A DNA stretch of 64,000 nt from Sphingomonas sp. KR3-1 (GTDB taxonomy: Bacteria; Pseudomonadota; Alphaproteobacteria; Sphingomonadales; Sphingomonadaceae): assembly GCF_040049295.1 (NCBI RefSeq), contig NZ_JBDZDQ010000003.1:62001-126000 (forward strand), read 5' to 3'. Positions 41,811 to 51,435 of this stretch are shown here, piece by piece; within the stretch, counting starts at the first letter, position 1, and each line of letters begins with the position of its first letter. A program made the translations under genes and the position numbers. Below the pieces are notes generated by a model, which was not told the DNA's origin, did not search any database, and saw nothing but the letters and a program-made list of their open reading frames with translations.

Positions 41811-42353
41811 CTAGGCGGCGGGCTCGCGCATCTGGTCGTAGATCCAGGCGCGCGCGCGAGTCCACCAGCGGCGGACGGTGCGATCGGTGATTCCCAGCAC
41901 CTCCGCCGTCTCCACTTCGTCGAGCCCGATGAAGAAGCGGCAATCGACGACCTTGGCGAGCAGGGGATCGTGGCGCGCGAGTTCCGCCAGCGCGTCGCCC
42001 AGGCAGAGCAGCTCCTCGTCGTCCCTGGCGCCGCTGGCGATCTCGGCGAGGGCTACGGTGAGGCTCTCGCGCTCGCCGGAACGCTTCGCCGCCAGCCGGG
42101 CGCGTGCAGCATCGACCAGGACGTGCCGCATCGCCGTCGCCGCGCAGCCGAGGAAATGCGACTTGCTCTGCCAATCGGCGCGGTTCTGGATCCGGAGATA
42201 GACTTCGCCGACCAGCGCGGTCGGCTGGAGCGTCATTGGGCTCCCGGCCCTGCGATATTCGCGCCGAGCGATCTGGTGGAGCTCGCCATAGAGCTGGTTG
42301 ACCAGCTCGTCGGAGGAACCGAGCGCGCCGGACTGGATCGGGTCACTCGCCAT
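41811..42353 (-). CDS. ECF-type RNA polymerase sigma factor (TIGR02999-like)
   Basis: 180 residues. Region 2: YGELHQIARREYRRAG, TALVGEVYLRIQ; then SHFLGCAATAMRHVLVDAARARLAAKR, the mark of the TIGR02999 group; region 4: LAKVVDCRFFIGLDEVETAEVLGITDRTVRRWWTRARAW. Start ATG 42353 has GGGGGG in front; ATG 42386 is possible. Converges on the kinase gene with a one-base gap. Phosphorylation control by the kinase is likely by analogy. Confidence 0.9.
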   Translation of the reverse strand: MASDPIQSGALGSSDELVNQLYGELHQIARREYRRAGSPMTLQPTALVGEVYLRIQNRADWQSKSHFLGCAATAMRHVLVDAARARLAAKRSGERESLTVALAEIASGARDDEELLCLGDALAELARHDPLLAKVVDCRFFIGLDEVETAEVLGITDRTVRRWWTRARAWIYDQMREPAA

Positions 42354-42628
42354 CACGCCCCCCAAAGCACGCGTGCAGCCTATCATGAGAAACCGCCCGC
42401 AAGCTACGAAAAGATCAGGCCGGACGAGAGCGTGAGCCCGGTTGTTTCGCCGCATCCGGCACCGCCTGCATAAATATTTCGTCCGGCCTGTCCGGTCTTC
42501 CCCGCAAATTCCCGTCTCCGCCTTCGACACGGGAATGCGTGACCGGCTTGGGTCGTCGGCATGCCGGGCGGCAATCGCCCGATCATTTCCCGCACCGTCG
42601 CCAGGGATAGCTACGAAGGGGAACAGCA

Positions 42629-45232
42629 ATGACGATCAACCGGATCAACAGCCGCACCGCGCTGCGCGCACTTGTCAGCGTATCGATGGGCGCCATCGCC
42701 ATGATACTCGCCACCGGGCAGGCACACGCCCAGAACGTCCAGTGCCGCGACGCCGCCAACAATCCGGTGGGCACGCTGCAGCCCGGATCGGACGACAATG
42801 CGGTGTGCGGCGACGCCACCGTCAACGGCGATTCGAACGTGGCGATCGGCGAAGCGGCGGTCGTGCAGGGGCCGGGCAATACCGCCGTGTTCGGTTCGGT
42901 GGCGATCGGCTATTCGGCCGACGCGACCGCCAGCACCTCGGTGGCGATCGGCGCGGTTGCGGAAGCGACCGGCGCCAGTTCTACCGCCGTCGGCTTCGGG
43001 GCCAATGCCTCGGGCACCGAATCGCTTGCCCTCGGCCTGGTCGCGCAGGCGGCTGGCAACCAGTCGCTGGCATTGGGCGCGGCGAGCGTCGCCAATGGCA
43101 ATTCCTCAATCGCGCTCGGCCGCGCCGCCGCCGCGCAGGGCGCCTTCTCGATCGTGATGGGCGATGGCGCTTCGTCGGTGCTGGGCGACAGCATCGTCCT
43201 CGGCCGCAACGCCAAGGGCACCAACTACGGCTCGATCGCGCTGGGCTATAGTTCCGAGGCCGGCGACCAGGCGACCGCAGTGGGCTTCATCTCCTCGGCG
43301 ACCGGTGACAGCGCCTCGGCCTTTGGCCTCGCCGCCTGGGCGGTGACAGACTACAGCACGGCGATCGGCTCCTCGACCTATGCATCGGGCGCTGCCTCGG
43401 TCGCGCTGGGCTTCGCCTCGACGAGCAGCGGCGCCAACTCGATCGCGCTCGGCACGACCAACGCTGCCGGCAACGCCTATACCACCGCGAGCGGCGCCAA
43501 CAGCATCGCGATCGGATCGGCGAGTTCCGCGGGCGGCCTCGGCTCGATCGTCCTCGGCGCCAATGCGACGACCAACGACCAGGACTCGATGGCGCTGGGC
43601 TACAATGCCTTTGCCGACAGCTTCAATTCGACCGCGGTGGGCTCAGGCGCCTATTCGATCCGCTCGGCGACCGCGCTCGGCCAGAATGCCTATGCCGGCG
43701 GGCAGGGCAGCGTCGCGCTCGGCCTGGGCGCGACCACGACCAACCCGTTCGCGGTCGCGATCGGCTTCACTTCGGCGGCGAGCGGCGAGCGCTCGGTGGC
43801 GCTGGGCCTCAATTCCACCGCGCTCGGCACCCAGTCGATCGCGATCGGCGGCCAGGACGGCGGCGGCGTCTCGACCATGGCGACGGGCGTGCGCAGCATC
43901 GCGATCGGCTCGACCGCACAGGCGAGTGGCACCGACAGCGTCACGCTCGGCTATGGCAGCTTCGCCTCGGCCAACAGCGCCGTCGCGCTGGGCGCCGGAT
44001 CGGTGGCGGACCGGGCCAACAGCGTCTCGGTCGGTGCCGTGGGCGCCGAGCGCCAGGTGACCAACGTCGCGGCCGGCACGGCGGCGACCGACGCGGTCAA
44101 CTTCGCCCAGCTCAACGCGGTATCCGCGACGGCGAACACCGCACTCGCCAACGCCGCCACCGCGCAGGCAACCGCATCCAACGCGCTGGCGGCAGCGACC
44201 GCAGGCGGCGCGACCGCGAACCAGGCGCTCAACGCAGCCAATGCGGCGCAGGGCACGGCGAATACTGCGCTGGGCAACGCGGCGACCGCGCAGGGTACTG
44301 CCAACACCGCGTTGGCGAACGCGGCGACGGCACAGGGCACTGCCAACAGCGCGCTCGCCAATGCGGCGACCGCGCAGGCGACTGCCGACACCGCGGCGGC
44401 AAACGGCGCCTATTTCCGCACCAACATGAGCGGGGCAGGGCCGCAGGCGACCGGGGCGAACTCGATCGCGGTGGGTAGCAACTCGGTCGCGGGCGGTGAA
44501 TCTTCGGTGGCGATCGGCAATGGCGCGCGCGCGGTGACCGGCCAGGCCGTGTCGATCGGCGCGGGCAACACGGCGAGCGGCAACGGCGCGGTAGCCATCG
44601 GCGATCCGAACACCGCCACCGGCCAGGGCGCGGTGGCGCTCGGCCGCAACAATACCGCGACGGGCCAGGGTGCGGTGGCGCTGGGCAATGCCAGCACCGC
44701 CAACGGTGCCTCGGCAGTGGCGCTGGGTGACGGCGCCAATGCCGGGGCCGCGGGCAGCGTCGCGATCGGCCAGGGCGCCGTGGCGACGCGCGCCGGGCAG
44801 GTGGCGCTGGGCACGGGCAGCTCGACCTATACGATGGCGGGGATCAACTCCTCGGCGAGCCGCGCGGCGCAGCAGGGTGCGCTCAGTGTGGTGACCAGCG
44901 ATGCTGCCGGCAACCTTGCCACGGCGTCGATCGACCTGACCGAGCTCGGTACACTCGGCACCCGCATGACCAACGCGGAAGGGCGGATCGATCTGAACGC
45001 CCGCCGCGCCAATGGCGGGATCGCGGCGGCGATGGCGCTGGCGGGCACGACGATCCCGTCGGACATGCACGTGGCGGTGTCGTTCAACCTCTCCACCTAT
45101 CGCGGCGAGCAGGGCTTCTCCGGCGCAGCGGTCGCCAAGGTCGACGACCATGTCTGGGTCAGCGGCGGCTTCGCCGGCTCGACGGTCAAGGGCTCGACCG
45201 GCGGCCGGGTCGGCATGACCTTCGGCTGGTAA
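42629..45232 (+). CDS. YadA-like trimeric autotransporter adhesin
   Basis: 867 residues. Signal peptide MTINRINSRTALRALVSVSM...HAQ, then a long head of short repeats with the pattern S-x-A-I/L-G-x-x-A-x-A (about 60-470), a stalk with neat 14-residue Ala/Asn/Thr repeats (about 500-590), a second short head (about 600-735) and a C-terminal YadA anchor that makes the trimeric barrel and ends GRVGMTFGW. Exported to the cell surface and used for attachment. Start ATG 42629 follows AGGGGAA. Ends in a perfect 14-pair terminator. Confidence 0.95.
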   Translation: MTINRINSRTALRALVSVSMGAIAMILATGQAHAQNVQCRDAANNPVGTLQPGSDDNAVCGDATVNGDSNVAIGEAAVVQGPGNTAVFGSVAIGYSADATASTSVAIGAVAEATGASSTAVGFGANASGTESLALGLVAQAAGNQSLALGAASVANGNSSIALGRAAAAQGAFSIVMGDGASSVLGDSIVLGRNAKGTNYGSIALGYSSEAGDQATAVGFISSATGDSASAFGLAAWAVTDYSTAIGSSTYASGAASVALGFASTSSGANSIALGTTNAAGNAYTTASGANSIAIGSASSAGGLGSIVLGANATTNDQDSMALGYNAFADSFNSTAVGSGAYSIRSATALGQNAYAGGQGSVALGLGATTTNPFAVAIGFTSAASGERSVALGLNSTALGTQSIAIGGQDGGGVSTMATGVRSIAIGSTAQASGTDSVTLGYGSFASANSAVALGAGSVADRANSVSVGAVGAERQVTNVAAGTAATDAVNFAQLNAVSATANTALANAATAQATASNALAAATAGGATANQALNAANAAQGTANTALGNAATAQGTANTALANAATAQGTANSALANAATAQATADTAAANGAYFRTNMSGAGPQATGANSIAVGSNSVAGGESSVAIGNGARAVTGQAVSIGAGNTASGNGAVAIGDPNTATGQGAVALGRNNTATGQGAVALGNASTANGASAVALGDGANAGAAGSVAIGQGAVATRAGQVALGTGSSTYTMAGINSSASRAAQQGALSVVTSDAAGNLATASIDLTELGTLGTRMTNAEGRIDLNARRANGGIAAAMALAGTTIPSDMHVAVSFNLSTYRGEQGFSGAAVAKVDDHVWVSGGFAGSTVKGSTGGRVGMTFGW
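44127..44400 (+). repeat. 42-base direct repeats encoding the adhesin stalk
   Basis: About six tandem units of 42 bases, degenerate towards the left and close to identical at 44250-44400. Each encodes roughly NAATAQGTANTALA. The repeats build the coiled-coil stalk, and slippage between them could alter its length. Confidence 0.75.
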
Positions 45233-45237
45233 GGGCT

Positions 45238-45275
45238 GGGGCGGCGCTGCCATCGGGCAGCGCCGCCCCGCTTTT
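45238..45275 (+). terminator. Terminator of the trimeric autotransporter gene
   Basis: Perfect stem GGGGCGGCGCTGCC (45238-45251) / GGCAGCGCCGCCCC (45256-45269) with an ATCG loop, followed by GCTTTT. It begins 5 bases after the stop. Confidence 0.88.
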
Positions 45276-45277
45276 CG

Positions 45278-46819
45278 TCAATCCGCGGCCACCGTGTGCT
45301 GGCTCGGCATCGGCTTGCGCGCCAGCCAGGTCACCAGGATCAGTCCCAGCGCGAGCCAGCCGCAAATCCAGAACAGCTCGAGCGACGAGAGCAGATAGGC
45401 CTGGTTTACCACCTGCCGCATCACCGCGCCGGCCGCCTGCAGCGGGCTCATCCCCGCCGCCTGGAGCTGGTCGACGGTCTGTCGATAGACGGGGGAATAA
45501 TCAGTCCCCACTTCACTCAGCCGGGTCTGGTGCAGCGCCTCACGGCGGTCCCAATAGGTGGTGATGATCGACGCGGCGAAGCTGCCCGCGGTAATGCGCG
45601 CGAAGTTGGAGATGCCGCTCGCCGAAGGGACACGTTGCGGCGGCAGTCCGTCGAACGAGATGGTGATCAGCGGCACGAAGAACATGCTCATCGCCAACCC
45701 CTGGAGCAGCAGCGGGAACATCAGCGTCCAGAAGCTCGCATCGGGCGTATATTGCGAACGCAGGAAATAGGACGCGCCGAACGCCAGGAACGCCACCGTG
45801 GCGAGCCAGCGCATGTCGACCTTGAGCCGCGTGACGAACGGGGTTGCGAGGACCGCCACGATGCCGCTCGGCGCGGCGACGAAGCCCGCCCAGGTCGCGG
45901 TGTAGCCCAGATGCTCCTGCAGCCAGAGCGGCAGCAGCAAATTGTTGGCGAAGAACAGCGCGTAACCCAGGCACAAGGCGAGCGTGCCGAACAGGAAGTT
46001 GCGGCGCAGGAACAGGCTGAGGTCCACCGCCGGCGCGCCGTCGGTCATTTCCCAGATCACCCAGGCGATAAAGCCGACCACCGCGCAGATCGCGAGCGCC
46101 ACGATGAACGGGTTGTGGAACCAGTCGCGGTCCTTGCCGAGGTCGAGCATCGTCTGCAGGCTGAACACCCAGAAGGCGAGCAGCATCAGCCCGACGGTGT
46201 CGACCTTGAGCTTGCGCGTCGGCGTTTCGCGGCTGGCGAGCGAACGCCAGCTGATCCCGGCGGCGATGATCCCCACCGGCACGTTGATCAGGAAGATCCA
46301 GCCCCAATGGTAATTGTCGGAGATATAGCCGCCGAGCACCGGGCCGAGCACGGGCGCGACCAGCGTGGTCATCGACCAGATGCCGAGCGCGGTGCCACGC
46401 TTGTGATCGGGGAAGATCGCGATCAGCAGCGCCTGGCTGCCCGGGATCATCGGGCCGGAGACCGCGCCCTGCAGGATGCGGAAGCCGATCAGCGAGGGCA
46501 GGCTCCAGGCGATGCCGCACAGGAACGAGGCGATCGTGAACAGCACCACCGACGCAGTGAAGGTGCGCACCACGCCGAAGCGCTGCATCAGCCAGCCGGT
46601 CAGCGGCACCGTCACGCCGTTGGCCACCGCGAACGAAGTGATCACCCAGGTGCCATTGTCGGTCGACACGCCGAGATTGCCGGCGATCGTGGGCAGCGAG
46701 ACATTGGCGATCGTGCCGTCGAGCACCTGCATGAAGGTGCCGAGCGCCAGCGCGACCGAAGTTACCGCCAGGGCGAGGCCGGCCAGCGGCGCGGCCTGGC
46801 CGCCCGCCGGGCCGCTCAC
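45278..46819 (-). CDS. DHA2-family multidrug transporter (EmrB-like)
   Basis: 513 residues, 14 predicted helices. Motif LALGTFMQVLDGTIANVSLP in helix 1, FRILQGAVSGPMIPGSQALL, GIWSMTTLVAPVLGPVLGGY are standard for EmrB/QacA. Proton-driven export of hydrophobic compounds. The GTG start overlaps the adaptor stop as GTGA. Last of four coupled genes (marR, outer-membrane channel, adaptor, pump). Confidence 0.95.
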   Translation of the reverse strand: MSGPAGGQAAPLAGLALAVTSVALALGTFMQVLDGTIANVSLPTIAGNLGVSTDNGTWVITSFAVANGVTVPLTGWLMQRFGVVRTFTASVVLFTIASFLCGIAWSLPSLIGFRILQGAVSGPMIPGSQALLIAIFPDHKRGTALGIWSMTTLVAPVLGPVLGGYISDNYHWGWIFLINVPVGIIAAGISWRSLASRETPTRKLKVDTVGLMLLAFWVFSLQTMLDLGKDRDWFHNPFIVALAICAVVGFIAWVIWEMTDGAPAVDLSLFLRRNFLFGTLALCLGYALFFANNLLLPLWLQEHLGYTATWAGFVAAPSGIVAVLATPFVTRLKVDMRWLATVAFLAFGASYFLRSQYTPDASFWTLMFPLLLQGLAMSMFFVPLITISFDGLPPQRVPSASGISNFARITAGSFAASIITTYWDRREALHQTRLSEVGTDYSPVYRQTVDQLQAAGMSPLQAAGAVMRQVVNQAYLLSSLELFWICGWLALGLILVTWLARKPMPSQHTVAAD

Positions 46820-48081
46820 CGCGCCCGTCCCAGATTCTCGGCGATGATCCGGCGGATGCGGGCCTCGACCGCGGGGCCGCCGTCGAGGCTCTGCTGGATG
46901 CCGCCAGCGGGCGGCGCGCTGCCGGCCACCATCGGGCCCGAGCGATCGCTGGTGTCGACCGTCACGTCGGCCGAGAGGCCAACGCGCAGCGGGTTCCGCT
47001 TGAGCTCGTCAGGATCGAGCGCGATGCGCACCGGCACGCGCTGGACGATCTTGATCCAGTTGCCCGAGGCGTTCTGCGGCGGCAGCAGTGAAAAGGCGTT
47101 GCCGCTGCCGGCACCCAGGCCGAGCACCTTGCCGTGGAACGTGACGTCCTTGCCATAGACATCGGCGTGGATCGTCGCGCGCTGGCCGACGCGCAAATGC
47201 TGAAGCTGGGTCTCGCGGAAGTTCGCGTCGATCCACAGGCTGTCGAGCGGCACCACCGCCATCAACGGCGCGCCGGCGGCGACCTTCTGGCCGAGCTGGA
47301 CGGTGCGCTGGGCGACGACGCCGGAGACGGGCGCGACGATCTTCATGTGGCTGGAGTTGATCGCGGCCTGGCGCAGCTCGGCGATCGCCGCGAGCACCTG
47401 CGGGTTCTCCGAGACGCTGGTGCCGGCAACGGTGCTCGCTGCCTGGGCCTGCTTGGCGCGGGCGAGGTTGAGCGCGGCGCGCGCCGTGGCGACGGCGTCG
47501 GCCGCGTGGCTGACCTCTTCGCCCGACACCGCGCCGTCGGCAGCGGCCCCGCGGCGGCGGGCATAGTCGTTGAGTGCCTTCGATAGATCGGCGCGCGCCT
47601 GGGCGATTTCCGCCCCAGCCTGGTCGACTTCGGCATTGTTCGAGCGGACCGCGCGGACCGCACGGCCTAGCGCGGCCTCGGCGGCGGCGAGCTGGACGTC
47701 GGTCGAGGCCGGATCGAGGTCGATCAGCGGTGCGCCCTGCGTCACCTGCTGGGTATTGTCGGCGTGCAGCGCCAGCACCGTGCCGCCATCGCGCGCGGTA
47801 ACCGCGACGATGTTGCCGCCGACATAGGCGTCGTCGGTTTCCTCGCTCGGCGGCGCGGTGAGCACCATCACGGCATAGGCGATCACACCGATCAGGATCA
47901 CCGCGCCGAGGATCAGAAAGCCGATCTTGCGCGCGCGCGACTTGGTCTGGGGCTGGGGCGGGGCGGGCGGAGGCGGCGGTGGCGCGGCGGCGGGTTCCGC
48001 CGGCTTGGCGTCACCCTTTTGCGCCGGCGTTTCGGCGCTGTCCGCCTTGGTCTTCCAATCGACGGGGCTGTTGTCGGTCAT
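46816..48081 (-). CDS. EmrA/HlyD-family membrane fusion protein
   Basis: 421 residues. A cytoplasmic Pro-rich tail (about 28-45), one inner-membrane helix (about 52-73, IGFLILGAVILIGVIAYAVM), a biotinyl-lipoyl and hairpin region (DDAYVGGNIVAVTARDGGTV, then a long coiled coil 125-225) and a beta-barrel domain (LDSLWIDANFRETQL). Bridges the EmrB-like pump to the NodT-type channel. Start and stop overlap its neighbours by four bases. Confidence 0.95.
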   Translation of the reverse strand: MTDNSPVDWKTKADSAETPAQKGDAKPAEPAAAPPPPPPAPPQPQTKSRARKIGFLILGAVILIGVIAYAVMVLTAPPSEETDDAYVGGNIVAVTARDGGTVLALHADNTQQVTQGAPLIDLDPASTDVQLAAAEAALGRAVRAVRSNNAEVDQAGAEIAQARADLSKALNDYARRRGAAADGAVSGEEVSHAADAVATARAALNLARAKQAQAASTVAGTSVSENPQVLAAIAELRQAAINSSHMKIVAPVSGVVAQRTVQLGQKVAAGAPLMAVVPLDSLWIDANFRETQLQHLRVGQRATIHADVYGKDVTFHGKVLGLGAGSGNAFSLLPPQNASGNWIKIVQRVPVRIALDPDELKRNPLRVGLSADVTVDTSDRSGPMVAGSAPPAGGIQQSLDGGPAVEARIRRIIAENLGRAR

Positions 48082-49508
48082 AGGTGCGTGTCCGCTGGGG
48101 CCGCGGAGAGCGGCGGGTTTGGAACGAAGCCACCGCCCAGGGCGGCGATCAGCTGGATGCGGCGCGAGAGCGCGTCGGCCTGGAGCCCGACCAGCGCCTG
48201 CTCGGCCTCGAGCAGGCGGAAACCGGACTCGATCGTGTCGAGCCGCGAGCCGAGCCCAGTCGAGACGCGTACGCTGTCGAGCCGCGCGGTCTCGCGCAGG
48301 CCCGCGACGACGCGGTCCTGGTCGGCAAGGTCCTTGTCGGCGGCGCGGACCAGGGTCAGCGCGTCGGCGGCATCGCGCACCGCGCCGAGCACTGCGCCGT
48401 CATAGTCGGCGACGGCCTGGTCGAGATCGGCGGTGGCGCCGCGATATTGCGCCTTGAGCTTGCCGCCCTCGAAGATCGGCAGGTGGATCGCCGGGCCGGC
48501 GCCATAAGTCCGCGCCCCGGGATCGAAGAAATTGCCGAGGCCGAGCGCGGCGAAGCCGGCGAGCGCGGTGATGTTGACGTTGGGCAGGAAGTCGGTCCGC
48601 GCTACCTGGCGCCCCGCCATCGCGGCGTCGATCCGGGCCTGGCCGGCGAGCAGGTCGGGCCGGCGGCCGAGCAGGTCGGCGGGCAGCGCATCGGGCACGC
48701 TTGGCGGCGTGTTCAGCGCGAGGCTGGGCGTCGTGATCTCCGGGTAGAAGTCGGCGCCGCGGCCCACCAGCGCGGCCAGGCTGTGGACGAGCAGCTCGCG
48801 CTGCGCCTGCGCGCGGGTTCGGGCCTGTTCCGCCTCGGCGAGCAGCGTCTCGGCCTGGCGCAGCTCGAACTGGCTGGCGAGCTGGTTCTTGATCCGCGAA
48901 TGGACGTAGCGCAGCGCCTGCTGGCGCGTCTCGACAAAGCCGTTGGCGACCTGGACCAGCCGTTCGGCCCGCGCGAGCCCGACATAGGCCTGGGCGATCG
49001 AGGTCGAGATTGCCAGTCGCGCCGCCGCCGCATCGAGCCGGGCCGCCTGGGCGCTCGCCTGGGCTCCAGCGACCAGCGCCTTCTGGCGGCCGAACAGGTC
49101 GAGGTTCCAGCTCAGATTGGCTTGCAGCGTCGTGATCGGCCAGGCCGCGCCGGCATAGGGCGGCGGATAGATGTATTTCTCGGGGAAGCGCTGATAGGTC
49201 GACTGGCCGTCGGCGGTGACTTGCGGGAGCTGCTCAGCGTGGCGGATGTCGACAGCCGCCTCGGCGGCGCGGACGCGGGCGAGGGCGCCGTCGAGCGTCG
49301 GGTTTCCGGCCAGGCCCATCGTGATCAGTCGATCGAGTTGCGGATCGCCGAACGCCGTCCACCAGGCGGCGTCGATCGTCGGCGTATCGGTGCCGAGGCC
49401 CAACGACTGCGGTTGGAGCTGCGCTACCTGCGGCGGATCGTGCGGCACGGTGGCACAGCCGGCGAGAAGCAGCGCGGTCAGCGCCGCGAGGCCCACGGAG
49501 CGCGTCAT
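48078..49508 (-). CDS. NodT-family outer-membrane efflux lipoprotein
   Basis: 476 residues. Lipobox ALLLAGC, then the two repeated TolC-type halves: WWTAFGDPQLDRLITMGLAG, FGRQKALVAGAQASAQAARL, LPNVNITALAGFAALGLGNF, and a second set of long helices. Forms the outer-membrane tunnel of the drug exporter. Four-base overlaps on both sides. Confidence 0.94.
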   Translation of the reverse strand: MTRSVGLAALTALLLAGCATVPHDPPQVAQLQPQSLGLGTDTPTIDAAWWTAFGDPQLDRLITMGLAGNPTLDGALARVRAAEAAVDIRHAEQLPQVTADGQSTYQRFPEKYIYPPPYAGAAWPITTLQANLSWNLDLFGRQKALVAGAQASAQAARLDAAAARLAISTSIAQAYVGLARAERLVQVANGFVETRQQALRYVHSRIKNQLASQFELRQAETLLAEAEQARTRAQAQRELLVHSLAALVGRGADFYPEITTPSLALNTPPSVPDALPADLLGRRPDLLAGQARIDAAMAGRQVARTDFLPNVNITALAGFAALGLGNFFDPGARTYGAGPAIHLPIFEGGKLKAQYRGATADLDQAVADYDGAVLGAVRDAADALTLVRAADKDLADQDRVVAGLRETARLDSVRVSTGLGSRLDTIESGFRLLEAEQALVGLQADALSRRIQLIAALGGGFVPNPPLSAAPADTHL

Positions 49509-49990
49509 GCCTCGATCTCCCGGTTCGCGAGCGCACTGTCCGCCACGCGCTCGGCGGCGCCGAGCAGCCGGGTCAGCAGGCTCACCAGCGTCGCGGCTTC
49601 CTCCTGCGTGAAATCGGCGACCACTTCGTTCCAGGAGGAAACGACATGGCCCTGGAGGCTGAGCACTGCCTCTCTTCCCGCCGGCGTGATGACGAGCTGC
49701 ACCACCCGCCGGTCCTCGACGCTGCGATCGCGCGCAATCAGTCCGCGCGCCTCGAGCACGTCGATCATCCTGGTGGTGGCACCCGTGGTGATGCCGAGCT
49801 CGCGCGACAGCTCGCCGGCATTGCTCACCGTGCCGTCACGCACGACCTTGAGCGCGATCCATTGCTGGAAGCTCAGGTCGTGCCCTTCGAACTTCGATTC
49901 GACATAGGTCGACATGATCTTGTCCAGTCGCCGTACGAGGCGGCCGGGGGACCGACTTGCGGCACAGTCTTCAAGGTTGAATACAGCCAT
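49505..49990 (-). CDS. MarR-family regulator of the efflux operon
   Basis: 161 residues. Winged-helix region: FQQWIALKVVRDGTVSNAG, ELSRELGITTGATTRMIDVL, RDRSVEDRRVVQLVITPAGR. First gene of the operon marR-nodT-emrA-emrB with a palindrome in its promoter; it probably represses its own operon until a drug-like ligand binds, as known for MarR and EmrR. Confidence 0.92.
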   Translation of the reverse strand: MAVFNLEDCAASRSPGRLVRRLDKIMSTYVESKFEGHDLSFQQWIALKVVRDGTVSNAGELSRELGITTGATTRMIDVLEARGLIARDRSVEDRRVVQLVITPAGREAVLSLQGHVVSSWNEVVADFTQEEAATLVSLLTRLLGAAERVADSALANREIEA

Positions 49991-50006
49991 TCATCTCACC
50001 GGGCAT

Positions 50007-50046
50007 TATCTGCATCTGCAGATATTACGCGCTCGTGATCTGTCAA
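50007..50046 (-). promoter_or_regulatory. Operator-promoter of the marR-nodT-emrAB operon
   Basis: TATCTGCATCTGCAGATA (50007-50024) has two perfect 8-base arms. On the minus strand, TTGACA (50046-50041) is a perfect -35 box; 16 bases on, TATCTG (50024-50019) could serve as -10 within the palindrome. Binding there would block RNA polymerase. Confidence 0.65.
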
Positions 50047-50076
50047 GGGGCGCAAGCTTGGCTGTGTCGAATATCG

Positions 50077-51435
50077 CTACCGCACGCGCGCGAAAACCAG
50101 ACTGACGCGCAGGCCCGGGCCTGCGTCGCCTATCTCGAGCCGGGCGCCGTGCAGCTGCGCGATTGCGCTCACCATGGCGAGTCCGAGCCCCGCGCTCCCG
50201 GCGCTCCGGCTCGGATCGACCTGGTAGAAGCGGCGGGTGAGGTGGGCGCGCTCGGCGGCGGAAACGCCGGCACCGTTGTCGATCACCGAGGCACGAAACC
50301 CTTCTTCCACGGCTTCGACGTCGACGCGGACCTGCGTGCCGGCCGGGGTGTGGAGGATCGCGTTTTCGATGAGGTTGGCGAAGAGTTGGGCAAGCAGTTC
50401 GGCGTCGCCGGAGATCGGCGCCGTTTCGGCTATCGGCGCGGTCAGGACGTGTTCGGCGTCATGGGCGACCGGCTCATAGGTTTCGACCAACCCATGCAGC
50501 AGCGCGCCCAGATCGACCGACTCGAACGGCGCCCGGCGGCCGCCGCCTTCGATCTGGGCCAGGCGCAGGATCGCGCGGAAGGTCGCCAGCAGCTGATCGG
50601 CCTGGGCGATCGCCGCATCGATGCCGGACACGGCCTCATCGCGCTGCGCCGCTTCGCGTGCGGCCTCGAGCATCTGGCGCAACCGCGTGAGCGGGGTCCG
50701 CAAGTCGTGCGCGACGTCGGTGGAGACCTGGCGCAGGCCCTCCATCAGGCCATCGATCCGTTCGAGCATGCGGTTGAGGTTGCGCGCGAGATCGTCGAGC
50801 TCGGGGGCGAGGCCGATCATCGGGATGCGCTGCTCGGTGCGGCCGGCCATGATCCGGTCGATCGCCGAATTGGCCGCGCTCAGCCGCTTCAGGAACAGCC
50901 ATGCGGCAGCCCAGCCCGCCGCCAGCGCGAGCAGCGTGACGGTTACCGCCCAGGCGATCATGAACCGGATCATCTGCCCACGGATCCAGCCGATGTCGAA
51001 GCTGTCGGTCGCGACGACGAGCAGCGCGCCGTCGGGCAGGCGCGTGCCCAGGGTAGCGAGCTCCTCCGGCTCGAACCGGCCCGGCTCGCGCATCGAGATC
51101 CGGCCCTGGCCCGGCCTGGCAGCCGACATTGGTATCGTGCCGACAAGCTGCCGGCCGTGCGGATCGACGAGAAGATAGAGGAACGTGCCGTCCGGCGTGG
51201 CGGCGGTGCGCAGACGGATCTCTGCGGGAAGGTCGGCGCGATTGCCGGCGGTCAGCGACGCGGTCTCGGTTTTGAGCGCCCCGATCGTTGCCTGTTCCGC
51301 ATAGCTGCCAATCTGCTGATAGACCTGGTCGAGCAACAGGAACGACGCGCAGGCGAAAACGGCAGCGAAGATCAGCGCGAAACGGAAGGCGCCGCTGTTG
51401 AGCGCGCTGCGGCGCCGTTGCACCGGCTCAGCCAT
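50077..51435 (-). CDS. Sensor histidine kinase
   Basis: 452 residues. Two membrane helices (about 17-36 and 157-181) enclose a periplasmic sensor of about 120 residues; a HAMP segment (about 182-235), H-box STDVAHDLRTPLTRL with His243, N-box LIENAILHTPAG, and Gly-rich ATP lid segments VIDNGAGVS and SAGLGLAMV follow. Phosphorylates the response regulator encoded just upstream (overlap 8 bases). The pair is divergent from the RND efflux operon. Confidence 0.95.
   Translation of the reverse strand: MAEPVQRRRSALNSGAFRFALIFAAVFACASFLLLDQVYQQIGSYAEQATIGALKTETASLTAGNRADLPAEIRLRTAATPDGTFLYLLVDPHGRQLVGTIPMSAARPGQGRISMREPGRFEPEELATLGTRLPDGALLVVATDSFDIGWIRGQMIRFMIAWAVTVTLLALAAGWAAAWLFLKRLSAANSAIDRIMAGRTEQRIPMIGLAPELDDLARNLNRMLERIDGLMEGLRQVSTDVAHDLRTPLTRLRQMLEAAREAAQRDEAVSGIDAAIAQADQLLATFRAILRLAQIEGGGRRAPFESVDLGALLHGLVETYEPVAHDAEHVLTAPIAETAPISGDAELLAQLFANLIENAILHTPAGTQVRVDVEAVEEGFRASVIDNGAGVSAAERAHLTRRFYQVDPSRSAGSAGLGLAMVSAIAQLHGARLEIGDAGPGLRVSLVFARVR

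Noticed and set aside
42354..42628. A hidden small gene in the 275-base gap before the adhesin
   Set aside because: No frame has both a ribosome site and a sensible peptide; only short GC-rich fragments were found.
44127..44400. CRISPR-like array
   Set aside because: The 42-base repeats are in frame, encode a heptad-type stalk and have no spacers.
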